A stretch of 24,952 nucleotides of DNA from 79-D21 sp964521575. GTDB taxonomy: Bacteria > Synergistota > Synergistia > Synergistales > 79-D21. The position numbers and the translations under genes are program-made. The stretch is from assembly GCA_964521575.1 (NCBI GenBank), contig CAZFSR010000018.1, positions 1 through 24,952 of the forward strand. Reading direction: 5' to 3'. Position 1 is the stretch's first letter, and each line of letters starts with the position of its first letter. A model generated the notes under the pieces. That model did not search any database. It was not told the DNA's origin and saw only the letters and a list, made by a program, of their open reading frames with translations. Of this stretch, positions 1 through 9,600 are shown piece after piece.

Positions 1-55
1 GGCTCCCCGGGTTCATTTGTTTGGACTTCTCCACTATAGATGAGGTCTGACCCCA
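1..55. repeat. Left copy of 55-bp terminal inverted repeat
   Basis: The first 55 bases are the exact reverse complement of the last 55 bases of the window; the next base on each side differs. The inner end reads TGAGGTCTGACCCCA, a form I associate with ends of insertion-type repeats, but no transposase lies in the window. The two copies point outward, so any element body would lie beyond the window. See the finding on assembly origin. Confidence 0.9.
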
Positions 56-146
56 TCGGGTTTGACAGTTGGGGTAAAATAGGTCGGTTGGACGGGTCTC
101 AGGGAAGCACTAAAGAGATTCATTCTCGAAGAAGCGGGGCGGGACC

Positions 147-620
147 ATGAGCACCATGAAGCTCCAGCAGGCGGCGACGCCCGCCTTGATCGCCCAGGCA
201 AGATGTCTTTTCAGGGAATACCGGGAGTGCCTCAACAACGACGACTGGTTCCCGCGGTTCGAAGAGGAGCTGGATAATCTTCCCATCCCCTATTCGCCGC
301 CTTCGGGGCGGCTCCTGGTGGGTTGCGTCGAGGGGAAACCGGCGGGCTGCATCGCCTTCAAGGCCGGTGAAACCGAGGATTTCTGCGAGATGAAGCGCCT
401 TTACGTCCGGCCGGAGTTCCGCGGGATGAAGCTGGGGAAATCGCTGGCCGAGCTGCTGATCGTGGAAGCCGTCAACGCGGGCTACAAGGCCATGCGCCTC
501 AGCATGATCCCGGCCATGGAAGAAGCGATGGGCCTTTACCGTTCTCTGGGCTTCAGGGAGATTCCCCCCTACCGCATTTCGTCCTGCGACGGCACGGTTT
601 TCCTGGAACTGGTTCTCTAA
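147..620 (+). CDS. GNAT-family N-acetyltransferase
   Basis: A 157-residue protein, normal length for a single-domain GNAT enzyme, which transfers an acetyl group from acetyl-CoA to an amine. The acetyl-CoA binding region is visible at about residues 85-105 (KRLYVRPEFRGMKLGKSLAE), following a beta strand that carries GCIAFKAG. The C-terminal LYRSLGFREIPPY is the usual GNAT beta6-alpha4 signature. The likely cytosolic substrate cannot be read from the sequence. ATG at 147 is preceded by a G-rich ribosome-binding stretch (GGGGCGGGA); an in-frame ATG at 156 is possible. It stands alone and converges on the gene that ends at 645, with only 24 bases between and no clear terminator. I see no convincing promoter in bases 56-146. 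Confidence 0.85.
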   Translation: MSTMKLQQAATPALIAQARCLFREYRECLNNDDWFPRFEEELDNLPIPYSPPSGRLLVGCVEGKPAGCIAFKAGETEDFCEMKRLYVRPEFRGMKLGKSLAELLIVEAVNAGYKAMRLSMIPAMEEAMGLYRSLGFREIPPYRISSCDGTVFLELVL

Positions 621-644
621 AGCCGAAAACGATCCGGCCTTCCC

Positions 645-2777
645 CTAGCGCATCCCCTCCAGCAGGGCCTCGACGAAGGCCCGGGGCAACCGGTCCGGGT
701 TGAGGGGCCCGAGAAGGCGGTCGGGAGGCATCCAGGTCCCCGGCTGTCTTGACGTGTAGTACTCCCAGGTTGAGAGCAGGCTGAATTCCTGGCTCCACGA
801 GGCATCGTCCGTGGTGCCCCACCAGGCCCCCACCGGGAGCTCGAGGCTCACCCCGGCGTTGGAATAGTCTTTTCCCCCCGTCAAGACGTCCGTCCTGGCG
901 ATCCAGAAGCCGACCCTCGAATCCCCGAAGCGCCGGTCGACCGAGAGGCGCACCCCGCGGTCCTCGTCCAGGAACTGCCCCGCTTCGGCCACGAGGTCCA
1001 GGTCGTAGCGGGGTTCATGGAACCCCAGCTGGGCCCAGCCGCCCCACCACCAGCCGTTCCCCTCGTATTCGTTGCCGATGACGATCACGGGGTAGGGCGT
1101 CCTGAGGACCGGGGCATCGGAGAGCCCGGCGAAACTGCGCGGATCCCTTTCGCGGACCATCGAAAGCCGCCCTCCCGCGAACCATCGGCCGCCCCCGAAG
1201 TAGCGCCGCGCCCAGGCGTTCCCGCCGAACCAGTTCTCGTCGAGCCACCCGGCCTCCCCCACGAGGAAGGTGCCTTCCCCAAGGTTCACGACCTGGCTGA
1301 CCACGGCCTTCCAGATCCGAGTCTCGTCGTTTGTCTCCGGTTCCCACCAGATCTCGATGTCGTTGGCCAGGGGAACCCTCACGTCGGCCACCGCCGCCCA
1401 GCCGCGGCTTCCATTCCACCCCGCGACGGCATCGAGGCTCAGCCGGGACATGAAGACGTCGTCCAGGGTGCGGTCCAGCCTTGGCTCCCAGGCGGGCTGA
1501 AGCCTCAGGGAAACGCGGTTCCAAGGACGGGCGGGAGCGGGATCCGTGCTCCAGTTTTCTCCTTCGCTCTCGCCAACGAGGCTCCCGCGGTCCACCCACG
1601 AGGCCTTCGCCTCTCGCGGCAGGTCCGGGTCGACCCGGCCCTGCCGGAGGCCGTCGAGGGCACTCCCCGGGATGTCCAGCCGCACCGCAGGGGTACCCCG
1701 CAGGAGGGGGACGATGGACAGAGACTCGGTCCCCCTGGGCAGCAGGTCCGCCGCCAGGAGGGCAATCCTGGCGCAGGCGCCGGGCGTCCCGTTCGCGGGA
1801 GCCTCGAAGGCGGCGAGGGCCCGGTAGGGGGAGACCAGGACACGGACGCCCCGAAGCCCCAGTTTTTCCGAAAGGGCATCCCGGAGAGCAGCGGCCATGG
1901 CGGCAAGATCCGCCTCGGCCCACGAATCGGCCAGGGGGACCTCGGCCCGGGCGAAACCGGCTTTCCGGCCTCCGAAGAAGGGGCGCCTGAGGTCGAAGCG
2001 CTGCGAAAGGCCGAGTCCCCATTCGGACCCCCTCTGCCAGCTCACGGAAAGATCCGTTCCCCAGGGGGTCTCGACGACGAATCCCGCGTTCCATTCCCGC
2101 TCGGGCGGATCCACGGTAACGTTCCGGTCGCGGGAATAATCGAGGTTGCCGTACTCGGCCTTGAACAGGATGTAGGGGGTGAGGATCCAGGAAACGCCGC
2201 CGAAGAAACCGTTGAGCCGGTCGGTCCCCCATCCTGCCGACAGGGTGAACGGCCACCGGTGCCGGGTGAGGACGACGTAGTTCGCCTTCAGGAGGCGCGT
2301 CCCGGCCAGGTCGAGCGCTCCCACGGCCACCGCCGGGAAGGTCCCGTCCTCCGGGAAGAGCAGGAACTTGACGTCCATGCCCTTGTCCTTGTAGTGCCCG
2401 TAGCCCGGGGAAATGACCGGGCCGTTCAGGAAGTTCGTCAGGCGCAGGTTGAGTTCAAGGCGGGGGAGGTAACCCAGGGTGACATAGGGAGAACTGAAGG
2501 GCTCGACCTCCGACCATCCGGCCCACCCCAGCCCGTCGCCGGCGATTTCCGCCGTGGGGTATTCCCAAAGCCCTGCAAAGCCTGCGTTGGAGGGCGTGGC
2601 CCCGTTGTTCCCGATGGGCGTCACGTCCGGGAAGTCCCAGGGGCCGGGGAAACCGGCCAGGGGGGATTCCGGCAACGAGAAGGCCGAGGCCCCGGGCACG
2701 GCCGAGAGGAACATCGCGGCCAGCAGGACGGCGAAGAGGATTGAAGCGGCTTTCTGCGGTCGGCGGTCGGGTTTCAT
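645..2777 (-). CDS. YjbH-domain outer-membrane beta-barrel protein
   Basis: A 710-residue protein starting at ATG 2777, preceded by AGGAAGGGA; the frame stays open further upstream, but that extension has no signal sequence and runs through the terminator at 2849. Residues 1-32 form a clear signal peptide (basic start, hydrophobic core, cleavage after ASA). The mature N-terminus (NNGATPSNAGFAGLWEYPTA, then a strand pattern ending in LPRLELNLRLTNF) resembles the YjbH family, outer-membrane proteins tied to exopolysaccharide export in enterobacteria. Most of the rest alternates polar and aromatic residues as in a barrel (WAGWSEVEPF, GWWWGGWAQLGF). A middle segment, about residues 270-370, looks globular. 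No yjbEFG partners are nearby, so polysaccharide export is an inference. The gene is transcribed after the Synerg-CTERM gene but separated from it by a terminator. Confidence 0.75.
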   Translation of the reverse strand: MKPDRRPQKAASILFAVLLAAMFLSAVPGASAFSLPESPLAGFPGPWDFPDVTPIGNNGATPSNAGFAGLWEYPTAEIAGDGLGWAGWSEVEPFSSPYVTLGYLPRLELNLRLTNFLNGPVISPGYGHYKDKGMDVKFLLFPEDGTFPAVAVGALDLAGTRLLKANYVVLTRHRWPFTLSAGWGTDRLNGFFGGVSWILTPYILFKAEYGNLDYSRDRNVTVDPPEREWNAGFVVETPWGTDLSVSWQRGSEWGLGLSQRFDLRRPFFGGRKAGFARAEVPLADSWAEADLAAMAAALRDALSEKLGLRGVRVLVSPYRALAAFEAPANGTPGACARIALLAADLLPRGTESLSIVPLLRGTPAVRLDIPGSALDGLRQGRVDPDLPREAKASWVDRGSLVGESEGENWSTDPAPARPWNRVSLRLQPAWEPRLDRTLDDVFMSRLSLDAVAGWNGSRGWAAVADVRVPLANDIEIWWEPETNDETRIWKAVVSQVVNLGEGTFLVGEAGWLDENWFGGNAWARRYFGGGRWFAGGRLSMVRERDPRSFAGLSDAPVLRTPYPVIVIGNEYEGNGWWWGGWAQLGFHEPRYDLDLVAEAGQFLDEDRGVRLSVDRRFGDSRVGFWIARTDVLTGGKDYSNAGVSLELPVGAWWGTTDDASWSQEFSLLSTWEYYTSRQPGTWMPPDRLLGPLNPDRLPRAFVEALLEGMR

Positions 2778-2848
2778 CGGCACTTGTCCCTTCCTGTCAG
2801 AAATCGGGCGCCTCCCATCATAGCGCACCGCACTCGAGGCTGCTGCGG

Positions 2849-2880
2849 AAAAAACGGGCGCCCGTCCGCCGGGCGCCCGC
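2849..2880 (-). terminator. Rho-independent terminator after the Synerg-CTERM gene
   Basis: On the minus strand, two perfect 10-base arms CGGGCGCCCG (2870-2879 and 2855-2864) flank a 5-base loop and are followed by six T residues (2854-2849). It lies 35 bases past the stop codon of the 2915-3478 gene and upstream of the YjbH-type gene, so the two minus-strand genes are probably separate transcription units or connected only by read-through. Confidence 0.9.
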
Positions 2881-2914
2881 AGCCTTTCAGTTTTGCACGG
2901 CCGAGTCCCGGCTT

Positions 2915-3478
2915 CTAGCCTCGCCTCCGAAGCATGAAGAGAGGCGCCAGCAGGAGCAGGGACGCCGGGGCCAGGAAGGCCGCCGAGCAACCGCCGCCGC
3001 CACCGCCGCCGGGGGTGGGTTCCGAATAGGGCTTGACGGCGATGAAATAGGCCGAAACCACGCCCAGCCCGGCATCCGCATCGTAGGGCCCCTGGTCCTC
3101 GATCGCGAAGGGGAAATCACCCTCGGTCAGGCCGTCGGTGGGAGCCGGGTCCCAGCATTGGTTTGCAAGGTTGTAGGCCAGAAGTTGCGTGGCACCGGTG
3201 ACGCCGCTCAGGTAACCCCTGGAGGTGGGGTCGATCCCGCCCCAGGCGTAGAAGCCGCCGAGGATTTCCCAGCTTCCCTCCAGGCTGATCGGCTTTCTAA
3301 GATGTTCGTCGTCCGCAGGCAGAGGGGACACGTCTCCCTCCGACAGCAGCCTGGCTAAGACTCCAAGGTTGGGGTCATACCCTTCCGATACGTGACCGAC
3401 CTCATGTCCGACCCCCAGCGCGGTACCGGCCAGCACCAGAAGTGCGAGGCCGACAAGAATGAAGCCCATTCGTTTCAA
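2915..3478 (-). CDS. Secreted protein with Synerg-CTERM sorting signal
   Basis: With a TTG start at 3478, placed 8 bases after a GGAGG ribosome-binding site, the protein is 187 residues; the ATG at 3469 lies three codons in and has poorer spacing. Residues 1-21 are a signal peptide (MKRMGFILVGLALLVLAGTA). The C-terminus has PTP, seven glycines, a Cys, a hydrophobic stretch (SLLLLAPLFML) and a final RRRG. This tripartite tail is the Synerg-CTERM signal, a surface-sorting or processing signal restricted to Synergistota (family knowledge). The middle domain (GHEVGHVSEGYDPN, a region with WEILGGFYAWGGIDPTSRG) is not one I recognise; it could be an envelope or extracellular protein. Upstream it diverges from addB across 218 bases. 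Confidence 0.8.
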   Translation of the reverse strand: MKRMGFILVGLALLVLAGTALGVGHEVGHVSEGYDPNLGVLARLLSEGDVSPLPADDEHLRKPISLEGSWEILGGFYAWGGIDPTSRGYLSGVTGATQLLAYNLANQCWDPAPTDGLTEGDFPFAIEDQGPYDADAGLGVVSAYFIAVKPYSEPTPGGGGGGGCSAAFLAPASLLLLAPLFMLRRRG

Positions 3479-3561
3479 CGCGATCGCCTCCGTCCATCCA
3501 TAAAGATTTTTGGGCCGACAGCACACGGCCCCCATTCTAGTCCAATCGGCCCTTTCCGGGT

Positions 3562-3583
3562 ATCAGGGAATCCCTGATTTTTT
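3562..3583. promoter_or_regulatory. Palindrome between divergent genes
   Basis: ATCAGGGAATCCCTGAT at 3562-3578 is a 17-base palindrome (8-base half-sites around a central A), followed on the plus strand by a T run to 3583. It sits between the divergent Synerg-CTERM and addB genes. It could be an operator, or a small terminator-like hairpin (7-base stem, 3-base loop, T run). A TAGAAT hexamer at 3601-3606 could be a plus-strand -10 element, but no good -35 is seen. Confidence 0.4.
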
Positions 3584-3696
3584 CCGCCCGGCCTAAAGAA
3601 TAGAATAAGAGCGGCGCCCGGGAGAAACGGTTTGGCCGGGCCTTTCGCGGCGGCGGGTACATGGGTTGGCACCTGTCCCGAACTGGGGGAACGAAA

Positions 3697-6645
3697 ATGA
3701 CGGTGAGGCTGCTGGAATACCGGAAGGTGTCGGAGGGGCTCGAAGCGGCGAAGAGAATGGCCGGGCCGGAGGCGGTTTTCGTCGTCCCGACCCGGGAGGA
3801 CAACCGGATCCTGCGCGGAATCCTCTCGGAGGGAAACCCGGCGGACCCCGTCCGAAGCCCCTGGACGATGCCGGAATTCTACCGGAAAACGCTGGAAAAC
3901 CTGGAGGAGGCGGGCGCCTCCCCGGCGTGGCGGCGCCAGGTGGACCCGCCGGACCACTGGGCGATTTTGTCGTACCTGCTCGACCGCGTTTTCGAGGAGG
4001 CCGGGGAAGCCGGCGCTCCGCCGCCGGGAGCCCGCATGCCGGGCTTTATCCCGCTGCTGGGGGCCCAGCTTCGGGAACTGCTGCGGGAGGAGGCGGACCC
4101 CGAATCCCTCGGGCGCTCGCTGGGATGCGAGTCCTGCCCGGGAGGATCCCCCTGCCCGAGGCTTTCCAGCCCCGAGGGGCTGCTTTGCCGTCTTTTCCAC
4201 GCCTACGACGGGTACCTCTCGCAGAACGGCCTGGCGGACAGCGCCTCCCTGCCGACGCTGGCCCGGGCGGCCCTGGAGGAAAACCCACGGGAAGCCGCCT
4301 CTTTCCTCGCCGGGAAGCGTTTCGTCTTCGCCGGGTTCCTGAGCTTCACCCATGCCCAGGCCGCTCTTATCCTGCACTTGGACCGGATGGGCACTCCCGT
4401 TTTCGTCCTGAAGCCGGCCGTCGGCCTCGCGGGCTTCGCCGACGCGGTAGACCAGCTCGTTCCCCTGGCAGACCGCTCAGGCCCCGCCCTGGACCTGGCT
4501 TTTTCCCGAGACGAGCCCTTTCCCGTCTTCGATCTCTGCGCCGGGAGCACCCAGCTGGAGCCCGACACGGTGGCCCGCACCCTCGCCCTCTGGAGCGCCG
4601 GGGACGGCCCCCTGGCGGCGTTTCCTTTCCCCGGATGGGACGGGATCGCCATCCAGGCCTCGCCTTCGGAGGCGGGCTGCTTTGCCTCGTCCCTCGCCCG
4701 GTACCGGATCCCCTTCCGGGAAGCGGACGGGCTGCCCGTTTCCTCCACGGCGCCCTGGGCCTTCGCGGGAGCGGTGCTGGATGCCGCCGGCGCGGGCTGG
4801 CCTCCGCTGGAAACCGCCGCGCTGCTGGCGTCTCCCCTGTCTGCGGGTGACCGCTTCCCGCTCGGGGAAGCACGCTCCGTTTCCCCGCAAGGGGAGAGAG
4901 GTTGGAGAACCTTTCTCGGACGGCTTGCGGACCGTGCTCCCGCCGAGGCCTTTTCCCGGGCGGCCGGGTTTTCTCGCGTGCTCGAGAGGGGCGCGACACC
5001 GGCCGGGCTCCTGGGCGCGCTGAGGGCCCTTTGGGAAAGCCAGGGAAGGTCCGGCGGGCAGATGTCCCGCCTGGCGGAACCGCACCCGGACCTGGACCCG
5101 TATGTCCGGCAGGCCTCGGAAGCCCTCCGCGAGCTTGACCGGAAGATCCTGCTCGAACAGGAGCGCTACCCGTCCATCGGCCCCGCCCGCGACCGCGTGC
5201 TGCGGAAAGCGGAAGCGCGGGCCTATCTTTCGGAATGGGCCGAGAAGACGAGCGTGAGGCCCCCGGCCCCCCTGGCCGGGGCCGTCGAGATTTACGCCGG
5301 GCCTCCTCCGGTGTGGGCCTACCGAGCCTGCTTCATCCTGGCCGGGGGCACAGCCAGGGCCTGGCCGGGCCCCCTGAAGGAGGCCCCTCTGCTGGGCGAC
5401 TCGGCGCGGAGGGTCCTGAACGAAACCGGGCCGGAGGGGATGAAGTTCCGCCTCCCCCTGATGGCCGACCGCAGGCTGCAGCAGGAAGCCCTCTTCAGGC
5501 GCCTCCTGGCGGCGGGCGAATCGCTGGCCGTCCTGTCCCGCGCCGAGAGCGACGGGCAGGGGCGCCCCCTGGACGCGAGCCCGTTCCTGGGGGCCGCCCA
5601 CTCCGCGGGCTGGAGCCGGCCCGCGGGACGGTTCCTCCGCCCCGTCAGCGCAGCCCTGCCGCGGGCGGGTGAATCCTTTTTCCCCCAGATCGAGCCCCGC
5701 CCGGGAGAACCGCGCGCCGTCCGCAGGCCCCTGCCGCCGGCGGCTTTCCGCGAGCCGGGCCCCTCCCCGCGCGCAAGCCTGGGCGAGCTCGACACCTGGC
5801 TTGACTGTCCCTTCCGCTACTGGGCCACCCGGCTCGCCGGGCTGGAGGAACGCACCCCGGGCCTTTTCGACCCGGCCAGGGCCGGGATTTTCCTGCACAC
5901 CCTCTGGCAGGAGGTTTGGAAACGCCGGCTCGAGGGACCCGGTGAACCCCTCGCCTTTCTCGCGGAAGCGCTCTGGGAACCGACGATCCTCGATCCCGAC
6001 GAGCGGAGGGGCTACCCGCCGCTCCACCTCGACCCCAGGCTCTCGCGCCGCGAGAGGCGGCTGAAGGAACTGGCCCTTCGCCTGGCCGCCCTGCAGGAGG
6101 AAACCGAGCCGGTTTTCCGGCCCCGCAGGATCCTCCAGCACCGCGAATATTCGATGACCCTGGAGGCGGAGGGCGTGACTTTCCGCGGCCGTGCAGACCG
6201 GGTGGAGGTGTTCGACGGCGGGTTCATCGTGCTCGACTACAAATCCGGCAAGGTCGACCCCTACAAGCGGTCGCTGCAGCTCGCGGCCTACTCGGCCGTC
6301 CTGGAGGGCTCCCTGGGGCTTTCCCCCTGGGGAACGGGCTTCCTCGGCCATGCCGACGGCCGCCTTTACCTGGCCCTGTCGGGCGAGTGCCCGCTGGCCT
6401 TCCCTCGTGGAAACGGCATCACGCTGGCGAAGGCCGGGACTCTGGAGGCCTCCCTCGACCGGGCAAGGGAGGGGCTGTCTTCCATGGCGCGGGGCATCCT
6501 GTCCGGATCCTACCCGGCGGCCCACGGCACGGCCGCCGCTTGCCCCCACTGCCCGGCCAGGGGGTTGTGCCGGCTGGGAGAGGCGCGCGGGGAGAACCTT
6601 GCACCGGAAGCGGAAAAGGAAACGGAGGGAACGCCCGATGAGTGA
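3697..6645 (+). CDS. addB: AddB-type ATP-dependent exonuclease subunit (PD-(D/E)XK, Fe-S)
   Basis: A 982-residue protein starting at ATG 3697, eight bases after GGGGGA; an in-frame ATG at 3661 lacks a comparable site. It is the likely AddB/RexB partner of the helicase-nuclease that resects double-strand breaks for RecA loading. The C-terminal third carries a RecB-type nuclease domain: His734 (GIFLHTLWQE), Asp834 (GRADRVEVF), and Asp847-Lys849 (VLDYKSGKV). The four cysteines of the AddB iron-sulfur clamp are present: Cys704 in CPFRYW, and Cys949, Cys952, Cys958 in a CxxCx5C tail. The N-terminal two thirds resemble an inactivated helicase fold; no Walker A is seen. Its last 8 bases overlap addA, so the two are translationally linked. 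Confidence 0.85.
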   Translation: MTVRLLEYRKVSEGLEAAKRMAGPEAVFVVPTREDNRILRGILSEGNPADPVRSPWTMPEFYRKTLENLEEAGASPAWRRQVDPPDHWAILSYLLDRVFEEAGEAGAPPPGARMPGFIPLLGAQLRELLREEADPESLGRSLGCESCPGGSPCPRLSSPEGLLCRLFHAYDGYLSQNGLADSASLPTLARAALEENPREAASFLAGKRFVFAGFLSFTHAQAALILHLDRMGTPVFVLKPAVGLAGFADAVDQLVPLADRSGPALDLAFSRDEPFPVFDLCAGSTQLEPDTVARTLALWSAGDGPLAAFPFPGWDGIAIQASPSEAGCFASSLARYRIPFREADGLPVSSTAPWAFAGAVLDAAGAGWPPLETAALLASPLSAGDRFPLGEARSVSPQGERGWRTFLGRLADRAPAEAFSRAAGFSRVLERGATPAGLLGALRALWESQGRSGGQMSRLAEPHPDLDPYVRQASEALRELDRKILLEQERYPSIGPARDRVLRKAEARAYLSEWAEKTSVRPPAPLAGAVEIYAGPPPVWAYRACFILAGGTARAWPGPLKEAPLLGDSARRVLNETGPEGMKFRLPLMADRRLQQEALFRRLLAAGESLAVLSRAESDGQGRPLDASPFLGAAHSAGWSRPAGRFLRPVSAALPRAGESFFPQIEPRPGEPRAVRRPLPPAAFREPGPSPRASLGELDTWLDCPFRYWATRLAGLEERTPGLFDPARAGIFLHTLWQEVWKRRLEGPGEPLAFLAEALWEPTILDPDERRGYPPLHLDPRLSRRERRLKELALRLAALQEETEPVFRPRRILQHREYSMTLEAEGVTFRGRADRVEVFDGGFIVLDYKSGKVDPYKRSLQLAAYSAVLEGSLGLSPWGTGFLGHADGRLYLALSGECPLAFPRGNGITLAKAGTLEASLDRAREGLSSMARGILSGSYPAAHGTAAACPHCPARGLCRLGEARGENLAPEAEKETEGTPDE

Positions 6646-9600
6646 TATGGCCGGATCCAGGGTTCTCGACGAGCTGCTCCGTCAGGCGAGGCCCGAGCAG
6701 CGGGAGGCCGTGACGGCCGTGGAGCCCCTCGTGGTGGTGGGAGCCGGGGCGGGAACCGGCAAGACGAAGACCCTGGCCTGGCGTTTCCTTTGGGCCCTCC
6801 TGGCTTTCCCGGAAACGCGGGTCGAGAACATCCTCACCCTGACCTTCACGGAAAAAGCGGCCAGGGAGATGAGGGAACGCATCGGCAAGATGCTGTCGGC
6901 CGCCCGGGAAACGGCGGAATCCCTGGGGTTGGGTGAGACCGCCCTTCGCCTGGCCGACGCGGAAAACCGGCTGGACGAGGCCTATCTCTCCACGATCCAC
7001 GCCTTTGCCCTGAGGGTGATCCGCGAGAGCGGGCTGGTGCTGCCGGTCGACCCGAAGGCCGGGATCGTCAGCCCTCCGCGGGAGGAAGCCTTCTGGGAAT
7101 CCTTTTCCGCCGCGCTGGACAGCCTGGACCCTGCGGAGGGCTCGCGAGGCCTTCCGGACCCCTGGCGAAGCCGGGCGGAAACGCTTTTCGCGTCCGCGGA
7201 GCTCGCCTCTGCCGTGGACACCTGGGGACCCGAGGCGGTGGCCGATTTTGCCCGGGCTGCCGTGGCCCTTCACGGGAGCCGCGGGATGTCCCCCGAGGCC
7301 CTGTGGGAATGGGATCCCTCGCAGGACGAAGACGTGCGGCTCGGGCTGCTGTCGGGCCGGATCCCCGCCTGGGAAGACCGGCTGGCCTTTTTCCGGGACG
7401 AAGTTTTCCCGGGTCTGGGAGACCTGTCGAAGGAAAAGACCGCGCTCGGCAGGAAGCTCGACGCCTTCTCCAGGACCTGGCGGCCCTGCCCGCCGGGCGG
7501 GGAGGGCCCCGAAAGGCTTCTCGCCTTTCTCGAGGAGCTGGACTCGACCCTGAAGGGGGCGAGCGGCAGGCTGAAGGACACCCTGGCGGAACTCCTGGGG
7601 CAGCCGCCCGCGGAGCTCAGGAAGGCGCTGCAGGACGAACTCCCCCTGGCACGGTCCCTCGTGAACGGCCTTTCCGCGGAGGAGCGGTCCTTCCGGAAGA
7701 GCCTGGCCCAAACCGCAGCCCTGGCCTGGGCCCGATGGGACCACACCAAGGCGGAGAGCGGGAACCTGTCCTTCGACGACCTGATCCGCCACGCCGCGCG
7801 GGCCGTTTCGGCCAATCCCGCCTACGGGAAGCGCTTCCTTCACATCCTCGTGGACGAGGTCCAGGACACGGACCCGCTCCAGGACGCCCTCATCGGGTCG
7901 TTGTGGGAGAAGGGCGGAGGACGCCTTTTCATGGTGGGCGACCTGAAGCAGTCGATCTACCGTTTCCGCCACGCCGAGCCGGTCCTGTTCGCGGGACGGA
8001 TCCGAGCTGCCGCCCAGGGCAGGGCGGGGCGCTACGTCCTCCTGGACAGGAGCTACCGGATGAGGGAAGGCCTGGTGCGCTTCGTGAACGCCTGCTTCGG
8101 CCCGCTCTGGGAAGGGGAGCTGGGACGGGGCCTCGAAATCGCCTACGAGGCGCTCCGCGGCCCGGACGACGCCTCCTGGTGGGAGGCCCGGAACGGTCTT
8201 GGGACCCCGCCGGTCTGCCTCCTGCTGGAAACGCGGCGCGAGGATCCCGTTTCGGGGGAAACGGAGAAGAAACCCGTGATCCGTCGGCGCCTGGCGGACC
8301 GGCTGGCGGGCCACCTGGCGGAGCTTCGGGGGAAATCCGCCTGGGACAAGGACCAGGGAGCCCTGCGTCCCCTCTCGTGGAGGGACATGGCCGTCCTCGT
8401 GCCGGGAAGGACCCATTACCCCGCCCTGCAGGATGCCTTCGAGGCCGCGGGAATCCCGGCCGTTTTCCAGAAGAGCCAGGGGTTCTTTTCCAGGGGGGAG
8501 GTTTTCGACCTCGTCTCTCTGCTGAAGGCGCTGGCCGACCCCGGTGACCGGGCGGCCCTGGCGGGGTGGCTGGCCTCACCGTTTTCCGGGCTCTGCAAGG
8601 AGGACGCCCTGCAGCTGGCCGATGCGCCGGAACGAGAGGGAACTTCCCTCCACGGGCGCTTCCGGGAGGCCTTCCCCGAAGCCGCGGAACGGTTCGGTGC
8701 CCTTCGGGCCAAGGCCATGCTGGCCGGCCCGGCGGCGGCTCTCGAAGACCTGCTGGGCGACCCCTCGGCGCTGTTGAGCGCGCCGCAGGCGGACCGGCCG
8801 CGCATGGCCGCGAACCTGGCCCACGCCACCGCCCTGGCGCGGGAATTCTCGGCCGCCAGGGGACCGAGCCTCGCGGCCTGCGCCGAAACCCTCGGGAACG
8901 CGCTTCGGCGGGCCCTGCCGACGGAGGAGCCGGACTTTTTCGCGGAAGACGAGGATGTCGTTCGCGTCATGACGGTCCACGCCGCGAAGGGACTCGAATT
9001 CCCGGTGGTCGCGGTCCTGGGGCTCGACGAGGAGTTCCGCGGCGACAGCCGGAGAACGTCCCTGGTCCCGTCGGTTCCCCTGGCCTGCGTCGCCTCCGCC
9101 CTCCCGGGGGGCGACGAGGCTCACGCCGTCCTGTGGCACAGGGCCCTCGAGGACGAGGCGCTGCAGGAGGAGTGGGAACGCCTTTTCTACGTGGCGTCCA
9201 CGCGGGCCCAGGACGTCCTCTTGCTTTGCGGGATCTGCCCCCTGGAAGCGGAAACGGGCCTTCCCGCCCCCGGAGAGGGAACATGGCTTTCCATGCTCGA
9301 GTCGGCCTTCCCGGGGAGCCTCGAGCGGGCCCTGGGGGAGATCCCGGAAACGCTTCCCGGAAGACCCGGCCCGGAGCGCGCCGAGACCCAGCGGACAGGA
9401 ACGGAACGGGGGCATCGCCTGCCCGGGGACCCACCCGCCCTGGCTTCCGTCTCGGCAACCAGTTTTGCCCTTTTCTCCCGCTGCCCGAGGGCCTGGAGGC
9501 TTCAGGTGAGGCAAGCGCTTGAACTGGCCTGGGAAAAACCCGCCGCGGGAGAGCCGGGTGGCCCCGACCTCGGGAACCTGGCTCACCGGATCCTTTCCGA

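Noticed and set aside
62..80. TTGACA and TAAAAT before the acetyltransferase gene as a promoter
   Set aside because: The two hexamers are only 7 bases apart, so they cannot serve together as -35 and -10.
1017..2744. Long plus-strand open frame (575 codons) opposite the YjbH-type gene
   Set aside because: Proline, glycine and arginine-rich with no domain; a shadow created by the high GC of the minus-strand gene, which has a signal peptide and barrel pattern.
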